Position numbers and translations under genes: made by a program. From NCBI GenBank assembly GCA_964399625.1, contig CAYNSB010000017.1, forward strand, positions 1 to 58,519: a stretch of 58,519 bases of DNA. The letters run 5' to 3'. Each line of letters begins with the position of its first letter. Position 1 is the stretch's first letter. Below the pieces are notes generated by a model, which saw nothing but the letters and a program-made list of their open reading frames with translations, was not told the DNA's origin and did no database searches. Origin of the DNA: CAYNSB01 sp964399625. GTDB taxonomy: Bacteria > Planctomycetota > Phycisphaerae > Phycisphaerales > UBA1924. Shown here piece by piece: positions 31,180 through 38,559 of the stretch.

Positions 31180-33666
31180 TTAGCGGTTGGCGTTCGGGTC
31201 CGTCGGGGCGTTGGTCACCGCCGTCGGGTTCGTCGTCGTGGCCTGCGTCTTGGCCGGCGCGGTCTTCGAGGGCTGGACCTTGCGGCTGGCCTCGAAGCTC
31301 TTCCACATCGCCGAGATCGAAGGCACGCTCGCGGGCTGCGTGCTGTTGGCGGTCAGCCCCGCGGAGGGCGCCGTGGTGCTGGTCGCCGCGGGCGCGCTCG
31401 TTCCGGCCGTCGTGGGCGCCGGGTTGGCGGGCGTCGTGGCGGCAGGGGTCGCCGCGGGGGCCGCGGTAGGAGCCGTGGGGTTCACCACGACCTCGACCGT
31501 GCCGTCCTCGTTGACCGTCTGCTCATCGGACACCGTCTCGGGCTCCGTGCTCATCGCGTCCATGGAGGTGTCGGACGCCTCCTCCTGGTTTGCGACGGGC
31601 GTCGTGTCGTTCACGAACGCCTGGGGCTCGGCGGGCGCGGGCTCGTTGCTCGCGGGCGTGGCCGACATGGGCTGGGGCGTCGTCGCGGGGGCCTTGCTCT
31701 GGGGCATGCCGACCGCGGGAGCGAACTTGTCGATCTTCTTCTGCAGGTCGTTGTGGACGATCTCGTCCTGCACGGAGCGGGTCGGCCACTGCTCCTTCTT
31801 GTTCATGAGCGCCTCGCGGAGCTGCAGCGCGTCGGGCTGGTTGTGGTGCAGAGCGAGCGAGCGCTGGACCTTCCACAGGGCCTCCTCACGCTTGCCGTCG
31901 CGGGCGAGATCCGTCGCCTCGACGAGCAGCTTCTGGGCCTGCTTCTCGCGCGACCACGGGAGGAGTCCCTCGCGGGAGCCCGTGCGGACGCGGTCCACCG
32001 TCGCCTCGGCCTTCTTGCCCTGGTCGAGCAGGACGTTGTCGTTCACGATCGACGGCGTGATCATGAAGATGATCTCGTTGCGCGCCGTCGCGTCGTCGTG
32101 ACCGCGGAACGCGGCGCCGATGACCGGGATGTCGCCGGCCCACGGAACCTGCGAGCGGTTGGACTGCGTCTGCTCGCGGAACAGGCCGCCGAGCACGACG
32201 GTGTTCCCGTCCTTGACCACGACGTTCGTCGTGAGCTCGTTGGTGTTCTCGTCGGGAATGGTGACCGTGTTGCCCTTGGAGTCGGTCACGTTGCGGATGA
32301 CCGCCTCAGAGACCTTCGGCTTGAGCTCCATGCGGATCGAGCCGTCGGAGCTGACGAAGGGACGGAAGTACAGCTGCGTACCAGTGTCCAGGAACTCGAC
32401 GGTCTGCGTCGTCGCGGTGTCCGTGGACGTCGTGTTCAGGTAGCCGACCTTGCGGCCCACGAGCACGCGGGCGGGCTGGCGGTTGAGCGTCAGGATGTTC
32501 GGACGCGAGATGATCTGCGTGTCCGAGACCTGGTCGAGCATGCGGACGAACGCGGCGACGTCGTTGTAGACCACGCCCAGCTTGAGCGTGCCCGGGCCCG
32601 CGGTGTTGCCGGGGGTGATGTTCACCGCGCCGCCCTTGCCGCCCGAGCCGGGGAGCGACGTGGTGCTGCCCGAACCGCCCGAGCTACCGCCCGAGGAGCT
32701 CTTGCCGCCCGAGATCAGCCCGTCGACCGTCTTGAGCGGGCCGCCCAGGTTCACGAAGTCAGAGAAGTTCAGGTCGGAGATGAGCGAGAAGTCCACGCCG
32801 AAGGCGTTGGCCTCGGTGAGCGCCGTCTGCAGGATCGTCGCCTCGACGAGGACCTGCGCCGGCTTGGTGTCCAGCTCCTTGACGACCTTCTCGATCTCGC
32901 CCAGGTTCTCCTCGTAGTCGAAGACGAGCATCGTCGCGCCGTGCGCGAACTCGTCGGCGCCCGTGGGGGCGTTCTCAGAGATGGAGAAGTTGGGCGTCTT
33001 GCCGTTGGTCTTGATCTGCCCGCCCTCGGAGAGCAGGGGCTTGACGAACTCCGCGGCGTCGGTCGCGTTCAGGTAGTTGAGCTTCACGGTCTTCCAGACG
33101 CGCTGGCGCTGCTGCTCGGCGATCTTCTGCAGCTCGTCGAGCGTGTACACGAAGATGAAGTTGCCGCGCTCGATGTACCCGTACCCGTTCACGTGCAGGA
33201 TCGCGTCCAGCGCCTCGTAGAACGTCACGCCGTAGAGGTTTGCCGTGACCGTCGCGGAGACGTTCTTGCTGGTCAGGATGCTCTTCTGGCTCTGGATCGA
33301 GAGCATCTGGAGCACGTTGATCAGGTCCTCGTCGTTCACGTGCAGGTCGACGATGAGGTTCTCATCGACGGCGATCTTCTTCTTCTCGTCGGCCTTCTGA
33401 CCGGCGAGCGGGTCGCGGTCCGCGCCGCCCTTGTCGCCCGCGTGGACGATGGGCTTGCCGTTGCTCGCGCCGGCGCTCTTGGGCGCGGCGGGCATGGGCG
33501 GGGGCGCGTCGGCGGCCGGGGCCGCGGGCGCCGCCTTGGTCGGCGACTTGGAGGAGCTCTTGCTGCTCTGGGCCATCGCCGTGGTGCCGGCGAGGCAGAA
33601 GAGCGTCAGGGCCGCGAGGCCCGCCTTCGTGACGTTGAACGTGTTCCGCGTGTTGCGCGCGACCAT
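31180..33666 (-). CDS. Secretin (type II secretion/type IV pilus GspD-PilQ family)
   Basis: Outer-membrane gated channel subunit, 828 residues. A signal peptide ends near TTAMA (about residue 32) and is followed by a Pro/Ala/Lys/Ser-rich linker. An N0/STN-like domain lies at about 100-180 (VNDEDLINVLQMLSIQS, FYEALDAILHVNGYG) and an N1-like domain near VKLNYLNATDAAEFVKPLL. The beta-barrel secretin domain ends near 560 (VVLGGLFREQ, QVPWAGDIPVIGAAFR, IIFMITPSIV). An unusual 260-residue tail follows: a TPR-like helical hairpin, then Ala/Pro/Thr-rich low complexity. The ATG has AAGGAG 5 nt upstream. It lies in a run with pseudopilin genes. No ATPase or platform gene is in that run. Confidence 0.92.
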   Translation of the reverse strand: MVARNTRNTFNVTKAGLAALTLFCLAGTTAMAQSSKSSSKSPTKAAPAAPAADAPPPMPAAPKSAGASNGKPIVHAGDKGGADRDPLAGQKADEKKKIAVDENLIVDLHVNDEDLINVLQMLSIQSQKSILTSKNVSATVTANLYGVTFYEALDAILHVNGYGYIERGNFIFVYTLDELQKIAEQQRQRVWKTVKLNYLNATDAAEFVKPLLSEGGQIKTNGKTPNFSISENAPTGADEFAHGATMLVFDYEENLGEIEKVVKELDTKPAQVLVEATILQTALTEANAFGVDFSLISDLNFSDFVNLGGPLKTVDGLISGGKSSSGGSSGGSGSTTSLPGSGGKGGAVNITPGNTAGPGTLKLGVVYNDVAAFVRMLDQVSDTQIISRPNILTLNRQPARVLVGRKVGYLNTTSTDTATTQTVEFLDTGTQLYFRPFVSSDGSIRMELKPKVSEAVIRNVTDSKGNTVTIPDENTNELTTNVVVKDGNTVVLGGLFREQTQSNRSQVPWAGDIPVIGAAFRGHDDATARNEIIFMITPSIVNDNVLLDQGKKAEATVDRVRTGSREGLLPWSREKQAQKLLVEATDLARDGKREEALWKVQRSLALHHNQPDALQLREALMNKKEQWPTRSVQDEIVHNDLQKKIDKFAPAVGMPQSKAPATTPQPMSATPASNEPAPAEPQAFVNDTTPVANQEEASDTSMDAMSTEPETVSDEQTVNEDGTVEVVVNPTAPTAAPAATPAATTPANPAPTTAGTSAPAATSTTAPSAGLTANSTQPASVPSISAMWKSFEASRKVQPSKTAPAKTQATTTNPTAVTNAPTDPNANR

Positions 33667-33970
33667 GACTGCTCCTTGATCCGGCGTGAGCGCCCCGCAC
33701 GGGCCCGCTCGTGACCGTTGGCTACGCCTCAGAACCCTCCGAACGCCCCAGGACCATCGCCCGGGCGCGACACTGTCTCAGGATCCAGTTTCGACCCGGG
33801 CACGCGCCGACTTTGCCCGACCCGCCAAGGCAGGGGTGGGGCTGGTGGGGTTGGCGAAACGCTCCGGGTCGCATCAGCGCTATCGGGACCCGCGCCGCAA
33901 AGCCCACGGCGCGCGACCAATCGCCCGGGCCCGAACCCGGGGCACGAGCACACGCGCTCGAAAGATGTGC
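33667..33970. other. Gap upstream of the secretin gene
   Basis: 304 bp. The ribosome site AAGGAG is next to the secretin start. On the plus strand there is a cluster of G-runs (GGGGTGGGG at 33833-33841, then GG, GGGG and GG up to 33854), which could form a quadruplex on the template strand of the secretin gene. No clear promoter boxes found. Confidence 0.45.
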
Positions 33971-34192
33971 CTATCGGCCCCTGGGCTCGCCCTCGGCGGC
34001 GAGCGGCGGACGCACCGTCGACGGCGCGGAGATGGTCGGCCTGGGCTCGGCTAGCGCCGTACGGGGAACGCCCGTCACCAGCCTCAGGCGCGCCCAGATC
34101 AGCAGCGCCAGCCCTCCCAGGGCCACGCACAGCGCGATGCGTCCGACGCGGAGCATCATCGCTCTTGCCCGGCTTGTGGAGGTGCCTCGCAT
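33971..34192 (-). CDS. Small bitopic membrane protein in the pseudopilin run
   Basis: 73 residues. A basic N-terminus (RGTSTSRARAMMLRVGR) and one hydrophobic helix (IALCVALGGLALLIWA) are followed by a Pro/Arg-rich tail of about 35 residues. No known domain. It lies 18 nt after the GspH-like pseudopilin gene and upstream of the secretin gene, all on one strand. It could be a much reduced GspC- or PilP-like linker to the secretin, but nothing in the sequence proves it. An inner ATG pair next to AAGAG (34159/34156) may be the true start. Confidence 0.5.
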   Translation of the reverse strand: MRGTSTSRARAMMLRVGRIALCVALGGLALLIWARLRLVTGVPRTALAEPRPTISAPSTVRPPLAAEGEPRGR

Positions 34193-34210
34193 GTCCCCGT
34201 GGACTCCTGC

Positions 34211-34759
34211 CTACTGGCTGATGCGCGTGACGGTGAGGCGTCCCGTGTACGCCTCAACGCTGATGTCGTACACCGTGCCGTACCCGCTCACGCGGATCGT
34301 GCCGCCGTTGCTCGCGGAGGAGTCGGACACGCTCTTGACGGGCCCGCCCAGCTCGTCGAACACGAGCACGCTGGAGTTGTTGTCGAACTTGGCGGACTCG
34401 ATCTTGCCCACAAGCCCGCGGTCGCCGCCGTCCATGAGCTGCGTCGTCTGGAGCAGGTCCTGGGGCTGGTAGCCGCCGTTGCGGACCTGGTACACCTTGT
34501 AGCAGTTCTTGGCGGTGTCGAAGACGATCGCCCGGCTCTGCTGGCGTGCGAGCGCGTCGGACTGCACGATGCCGATGTCCGCGACGATGGTTCGCACCAC
34601 GGACTGCACCCGCAGCGAGTTCGCGGACCCCATCTCCGGGATCACCATCGCCGCCGCGATGCCCAGCAGCACGACGACGATCAGCAGCTCCACGAGCGTG
34701 TAGGCACGCCGGAGCGGTGCGCACGTGCGGGACGCGATTCCAGTGAGCGGAACGGACAA
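34211..34759 (-). CDS. GspH-like pseudopilin
   Basis: 182 residues. Prepilin leader of 19 residues ending RRA, then YTLVELLIVVVLLGIAAAM. This is the class III signal with the Glu at +5, but with Ala at -1 instead of Gly and Tyr at +1. The C-terminal part has the beta-rich look of GspH/FimT minor pseudopilins (VVRTIVADIGIVQSDALARQQSRAIVF). The TTG start at 34759 is set by GGAGAG with a 5-nt spacer; a GTG at 34774 has no such site. A minor pseudopilin would cap or start the pseudopilus. It lies between the bitopic coiled-coil gene and the small membrane gene. Confidence 0.82.
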   Translation of the reverse strand: MSVPLTGIASRTCAPLRRAYTLVELLIVVVLLGIAAAMVIPEMGSANSLRVQSVVRTIVADIGIVQSDALARQQSRAIVFDTAKNCYKVYQVRNGGYQPQDLLQTTQLMDGGDRGLVGKIESAKFDNNSSVLVFDELGGPVKSVSDSSASNGGTIRVSGYGTVYDISVEAYTGRLTVTRISQ

Positions 34760-34811
34760 GGATGCTCTCTCCACGCGTGGCGCGCTCGCCGGGGCGAGCC
34801 CCGCGCCACGA

Positions 34812-35336
34812 TCACTTGCCGTCGGTCATCGGCTTGACGCTGATGCTCGGCGGGTCCTTGGGCTTGTCGCTCTTCTCGCTCTTGCCGGGCTTGGCGCTCT
34901 CGGCGCCCTTCATCTCGGGCGGGAGCTTGAGCGCGGGCATGTCCGTCACCTTGACGTTCACGCCCTTGGCCAGCGCCGCCTCGAGGCGGTCCATCTTCGC
35001 GTTGAGCTGGCGCAGCTCGGAGATCATCTCCTTCCGCTGCTGGAGGGCGTTGGCCAGCTCGCCCGTCTCGCCCGACTGCGCCGAGGCCTGCGTCGGGCCC
35101 ATCAGACGGGCCATCAGCCCGGGCTGCCCCGCGCTGGTGCGATCCATCAGCGACAACGCGAGAAGGCCCGCGATCGCCGTCAGCACAACGTTCTGGTACA
35201 CGTACCGACGCACCGCCCGCGGGCTCGGGTCCGTTTGCGTCACGCCGGCGGAGTGAAGCTGGTCCATGCCCCCCACATCGGTCGGGCGGCGACGCCGCAT
35301 GAGCCCGAAAATCCCCGCTCGTGATACTTGCGTCAT
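34812..35336 (-). CDS. Bitopic membrane protein with coiled coil, pseudopilin-cluster
   Basis: 174 residues. A basic N-terminus and one membrane helix (YQNVVLTAIAGLLALSLM, about 47-64) are followed by a coiled-coil stretch (residues about 90-125, LQQRKEMISELRQLNAKMDRLEAAL) and a Lys/Ser/Pro-rich end. No family recognised. The topology (short inside, coiled coil outside) resembles PilN/PilO- or GspM-like parts of pilus machines, but no sequence signature supports that. It is encoded between two pseudopilin genes on the same strand. ATG 35336 has a weak GGAG site; later ATG codons are possible. Confidence 0.6.
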   Translation of the reverse strand: MTQVSRAGIFGLMRRRRPTDVGGMDQLHSAGVTQTDPSPRAVRRYVYQNVVLTAIAGLLALSLMDRTSAGQPGLMARLMGPTQASAQSGETGELANALQQRKEMISELRQLNAKMDRLEAALAKGVNVKVTDMPALKLPPEMKGAESAKPGKSEKSDKPKDPPSISVKPMTDGK

Positions 35337-35443
35337 GGCGTGCTCGCTCCGTTGCTTCTGCGTCCGACCGATCCGGTTATCCCGACCTGCGACTTCTCCG
35401 CTCCCTCCGGACGCCGAGCCTGAGTCGCTCGGGACGAGGGCTC

Positions 35444-35459
35444 GGGTTGATATCACCCC
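35444..35459. repeat. Short dyad between pseudopilin and coiled-coil genes
   Basis: GGGTTGATATCACCCC: the central TGATATCA is a perfect palindrome and the GGG/CCC arms extend it with one mismatch per side. It may be a protein-binding site or a small hairpin in the 164-nt gap. Confidence 0.35.
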
Positions 35460-35500
35460 AGGGTGCGCGCCCCGAGCAGCGCTCATCCTTGGCGTCGGGC

Positions 35501-35941
35501 TCACGGCACCTGCGGGATCGGCTTGTCGTTGGCGTCGTAGCTCGCGGCCCACAAGTTGCCCGTGTTGGGGTCGTAGATCCACCCGTAGTCGCTCGTGAAC
35601 GCCGTGTCGGGAGAATCGCGGAGGATGACCTTTGAACCGTTGGACTGGTTCACGCCCGCGACGTACATGTTGTTGGGCGCCCCGCGCAGGTACTTGTCGC
35701 CGTCGAGCAGCGGGCCCCACGCGCCGTCGGCGGGCAGGCCCGAGGTGATCGGCGGGTACTTGCTGTCGTTGCGCACGTAGTACACCGCCAGCGCGTTGCG
35801 GATCTTGTCGAGCTGGTCCGCCGTCGCGCCCTTCTTGGCGTCCGTGGTGGCGCTGGCAAACTGCGGCGTGACGACCGCCGCGAGGATTCCCAGGATCACG
35901 ACCACGACCAGGATCTCGATGAGGGTGAACGCACGGCTCAT
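35501..35941 (-). CDS. GspG-like pseudopilin
   Basis: 146 residues. Very short leader (MSRA) then FTLIEILVVVVILGILAAVVTPQF, cut here by the family's N-terminal helix. Cleavage would be between Ala and Phe, again Ala at -1. The second half has the GspG pattern: KIRNALAVYYVRNDSKYPP followed by a W/G-rich part and DYGWIYDPNTGNLWAAS. The ATG at 35941 has GGGAGAGAG upstream and gives the shortest leader. It follows the other large pseudopilin gene after a gap with two hairpins. Confidence 0.9.
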   Translation of the reverse strand: MSRAFTLIEILVVVVILGILAAVVTPQFASATTDAKKGATADQLDKIRNALAVYYVRNDSKYPPITSGLPADGAWGPLLDGDKYLRGAPNNMYVAGVNQSNGSKVILRDSPDTAFTSDYGWIYDPNTGNLWAASYDANDKPIPQVP

Positions 35942-35964
35942 AGAGCGTCTCTCTCCCAAGAACA

Positions 35965-35984
35965 GCGGCCCGTTGCCGGGCCGC
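35965..35984 (-). promoter_or_regulatory. Hairpin with GCAA tetraloop between pseudopilin genes
   Basis: A perfect 8-bp GC stem (GCGGCCCG with CGGGCCGC) closed on the minus strand by GCAA, a GNRA tetraloop. It lies 24 nt before the ATG of the second gene. Such a structure can block 3' exonucleases and set unequal mRNA levels of the two genes. Confidence 0.6.
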
Positions 35985-36004
35985 GTGTCTTCCTCGCTTG
36001 AAAG

Positions 36005-36035
36005 CTCGCCGGACCCCTTCCGAGGTCCGGGCGAG
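36005..36035 (-). promoter_or_regulatory. Second hairpin just after the major pseudopilin stop
   Basis: CTCGCCGGACC (36005-36015) pairs with GGTCCGGGCGAG (36024-36035) with one bulged G and an 8-nt loop, 20 nt after the stop codon on the minus strand. A weak CTTTC tract follows. It may act as a partial terminator. Confidence 0.6.
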
Positions 36036-36055
36036 AGAAGTGCACTGACTAGAGA

Positions 36056-36589
36056 TTACTGGATCGAGCCATCGGGGAGCTTCGTGAAGCCCGGGATGAC
36101 CTGACCGTACACCGTGCCCTTGTCCGCATCGGTCGCGGCGCCACGCGTGTTGTCCTCGGGGTCGTTGTTGAAGTTCGTCGCGCACCAGCCCTTGAACGGC
36201 GTGCCGCCGGCGGTCGCGCCGTCGAACCAGAACCACCCGTCCGTCGCGGCGTTCTGCCCGATCGTGGACGAGCCGTTGTGGGGGTTCTTCGGAACGGCCT
36301 TCAGGTAGCCGATGCCGACCATGCCGCCCGTGAGCGTGTTGCCGTTGGCGAGGGCGAGGTCACCCGTCCACGGATTCGTGGCGTTGGTCGTGTTGGGGTA
36401 CTGGTTGTACTTCGCGTTGAACAGCTCGCTCTGGCTGTTCATCGTCTCGAGCTGAGACAGAAGGTTGCCGCCCTGGGCGTCCTGGGTCGCGCTGGTGAAC
36501 TGGGGCACCACGATCGCGGCGAGGATGCCGAGGATGACCACGACGATCAGGATTTCGACGAGCGTAAAGGCCTTACGAGCTGCGCGCAT
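36056..36589 (-). CDS. Major pseudopilin/type IV pilin-like protein
   Basis: 177 residues. Leader MRAARKA, then FTLVEILIVVVILGILAAIVVPQF, with the +5 Glu and Ala at -1. After the helix the protein is rich in Asn, Thr and Gly (NQYPNTTNATNPWTGDLALANGN), as in secreted or surface pilins. It also has a W/F-rich beta part (DGWFWFDGATAGG) and a single Cys (WCATNFNN). AAGGAG lies 8 nt before the ATG, the strongest ribosome site of the cluster, and two hairpins follow the gene. High expression is likely. It may be the main subunit and the 146-residue protein its close relative. Confidence 0.9.
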   Translation of the reverse strand: MRAARKAFTLVEILIVVVILGILAAIVVPQFTSATQDAQGGNLLSQLETMNSQSELFNAKYNQYPNTTNATNPWTGDLALANGNTLTGGMVGIGYLKAVPKNPHNGSSTIGQNAATDGWFWFDGATAGGTPFKGWCATNFNNDPEDNTRGAATDADKGTVYGQVIPGFTKLPDGSIQ

Positions 36590-37034
36590 TCCGTGCTCCT
36601 TCCAAAGGTGACTGCGGTTCGAACCGGGCGTCCGATCCGTTGCCCGGCGTCCGTGCCAGGCCTGACTGAGTTCGCGGCTCCATCCATGAAGCACGGGCCC
36701 ACACAGCCCGGCCGACCGCGGAAGACCCTCGCCGACGCTCTCGCCCCGGCGAAGTCTGAAGCCTCCCGCGAGCCCCCTCCCCTGAAGGCTCGCGACCAAC
36801 CCGCTCGCGTGCGGGCGCTCTCGCGCCGCCCTTGGGCGTGCCGGTGCCCCAAACATCGAATCCAGGGGGTGGGGGTGTTCAGCCCCGCGCACAATTGACC
36901 CGCACGCATGGGCGGGTTATGACGGGCACGGCGGCTGGGAATCGCCCCCAGCGTGCGCCGCGTGGGGCCGCGTGCAATATGGGCCTGACCTCCGACACCC
37001 CGCACGTGAGCGAAACAGAGTCCGAAAACAGCCG
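36590..37034. other. Divergent gap between major pseudopilin and esterase genes
   Basis: About 445 bp before the esterase -10 box. Upstream of the pseudopilin ATG there is a 6-bp hairpin, CCGGGC (36624-36629) with GCCCGG (36642-36647), and GCGTCCG occurs twice around it. A TGGCACG seven-mer lies on the minus strand but lacks the -12 half of a sigma54 site. No riboswitch or other gene seen. Confidence 0.5.
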
Positions 37035-37040
37035 TATGGT
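37035..37040 (+). promoter_or_regulatory. -10-like box of the esterase gene, leaderless geometry
   Basis: TATGGT ends 7 nt before the ATG at 37048 and overlaps the other possible ATG (37036). No ribosome site is present. Confidence 0.5.
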
Positions 37041-37047
37041 GTGTGCC

Positions 37048-38559
37048 ATGCACCGTCCGACTGCTCGCGGTCCCGGGTTCACGATTCGTGCTTGGTCCAT
37101 CGCGCTCGCGGTGGCCATCGGCACGCCCGTGCTCGCCCAACGCGCGCCCGCCGGAGGAGCGGACGCCAAGCCCGGCGCGCGGGCCGAGCAGGGCTCGCTG
37201 CTGGACGTGGGACGCATTCGGCCCGAGCGCGCCATCATCACCGTTGGTGAAGACATGCCCAAGGGCTGGCCCGCCGCGGGCGCCAGCGCAACACTGATGA
37301 TGCGCCGCGCCGCCGGCGTTCTCGCGGACCTGCGTGGCACGGCGATCGCGCCGTTGCGTGCCGCGCTTCCCCCAAACCCGCTGCTGGGCGACGCCGGCAA
37401 GGCCGAGCGTCTTTGCACGATCCACCTCCTCGCGCCGGGCTCCGCGGGCGTGCGACGTGTGATGGTCGCCCGAAACCTCTCGGGCGAGTTCATTCTCATC
37501 GAGTGCGACGCGGAGGGCTCGCCGCGCCGTGCCGAGCTCAAGCGTGACGAGTTCGCCGCGCTGTGGGACTCCTGGGGCTGCTACCGGGGCGCGATCGAGG
37601 GGCTCGAGCCCACGCCGGAGGCCGTCTCGTCCGAGCCGGCGCCGCCGCTGAGCGTGGGGCGGTACCGCTGCGACAAGTCGTTCCTGAGCGAGCGCTTCAA
37701 CGCGGGGCACGCGTGGACGATCGACGCGTCGCGGCGCACGCTCGACGAGTCGTCGTTCGTGCTGCGTGTGCCCAAGGGGTACGACCCGCGCACGCCCGCG
37801 GGGCTGCTCGTGTGGGTGAGCCCGACCGAGAGCGGGGCCCCGCCCCGCGCGTGGGGCCCGGCTCTGGACGCGCTGGGCATCATCGCCATCGGCGCCAACC
37901 AGAGCGGCAACAACCGGCACATCACCGACCGCTACCAGCTCGCGCTCGACGGCGCCCAGCTCGCCCGCGAGCGGTTCCACATCGATCCACGCCGCGTGTA
38001 CGTCTCGGGCTTCTCCGGCGGGGGGCGCACGAGCTCCATGCTCTGGGCGTGCGTGCCGGACGTCTTCACGGGCGCCGTCCCGATCGGGGGCGTGAGCTGC
38101 TACGAGGTCGTGCCCAACGGGCTCGGGCAGTTCTGGCCGCGCGGGTACGAGAAGCCCGCGGAGAAGCTGTGGTCGCTCACGCGGACGCACCGCATGGCGC
38201 CGATCACGGGGAGCAAGGACTTCAACCAGCGCGAGGTGCAGAACGCCGTCGCGATCTTCGAGCGCTCACGCCTGCCGGTGAAGCTCTGGGACATCCCGGA
38301 CCTCTCGCACGAGATCCCCTCGGCCAAGGTGCTGCGCGAGGCGTTGGAATGGATCGACGAGCCCTATCGCTCGACGCGTGTCCGCGAGGAGGAGGAGGCC
38401 GCCAAGCTCGTCGCGCTGGCACGCAAGCGCCCCACGCTGGACGATCAGGCGCGGATCCTGCTGCGCAAGGCGACCGAGGCGGGTCCGTGGACCGCGTCGG
38501 CCTGGGAAGCGGTCGAGCTGTTGCGGAGCGACCCGACCAAGCCCGGGTCTACGCCTTGA
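37048..38559 (+). CDS. Secreted alpha/beta hydrolase, PHB depolymerase/esterase-like
   Basis: 503 residues. The signal peptide (WSIALAVAIGTPVLA, cut before Gln) sends it out of the cytoplasm. About 200 unrecognised residues are followed by an esterase domain: VLRVPKGYDPRTPAGLLVWVSP, a Ser-centred elbow VYVSGFSGGGRTSSM (about residue 322), and a His in IPDLSHEIPSA. The order fits poly(3-hydroxybutyrate)-depolymerase-like and feruloyl-esterase-like enzymes; the substrate is unknown. The C-terminus is helical (ARKRPTLDDQARILL). Start uncertain between ATG 37036 and 37048; the -10 box favours 37048. Its end overlaps the photolyase end by 11 nt. Confidence 0.84.
   Translation: MHRPTARGPGFTIRAWSIALAVAIGTPVLAQRAPAGGADAKPGARAEQGSLLDVGRIRPERAIITVGEDMPKGWPAAGASATLMMRRAAGVLADLRGTAIAPLRAALPPNPLLGDAGKAERLCTIHLLAPGSAGVRRVMVARNLSGEFILIECDAEGSPRRAELKRDEFAALWDSWGCYRGAIEGLEPTPEAVSSEPAPPLSVGRYRCDKSFLSERFNAGHAWTIDASRRTLDESSFVLRVPKGYDPRTPAGLLVWVSPTESGAPPRAWGPALDALGIIAIGANQSGNNRHITDRYQLALDGAQLARERFHIDPRRVYVSGFSGGGRTSSMLWACVPDVFTGAVPIGGVSCYEVVPNGLGQFWPRGYEKPAEKLWSLTRTHRMAPITGSKDFNQREVQNAVAIFERSRLPVKLWDIPDLSHEIPSAKVLREALEWIDEPYRSTRVREEEEAAKLVALARKRPTLDDQARILLRKATEAGPWTASAWEAVELLRSDPTKPGSTP

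Noticed and set aside
29791..33714. 1307-codon open plus-strand frame over the secretin region
   Set aside because: It is the antisense shadow of the TPR lipoprotein and secretin genes; the product is a Val/Arg/Leu-rich chance sequence with no domain.
36640..36670. Possible sigma54 promoter (TGGCACG on the minus strand) before the major pseudopilin gene
   Set aside because: The -12 GC element is missing at the required spacing, so only half of the site is present.
36590..36700. Cyclic-di-GMP riboswitch in the pseudopilin leader
   Set aside because: The leader hairpin is there, but none of the conserved GEMM core sequences are.
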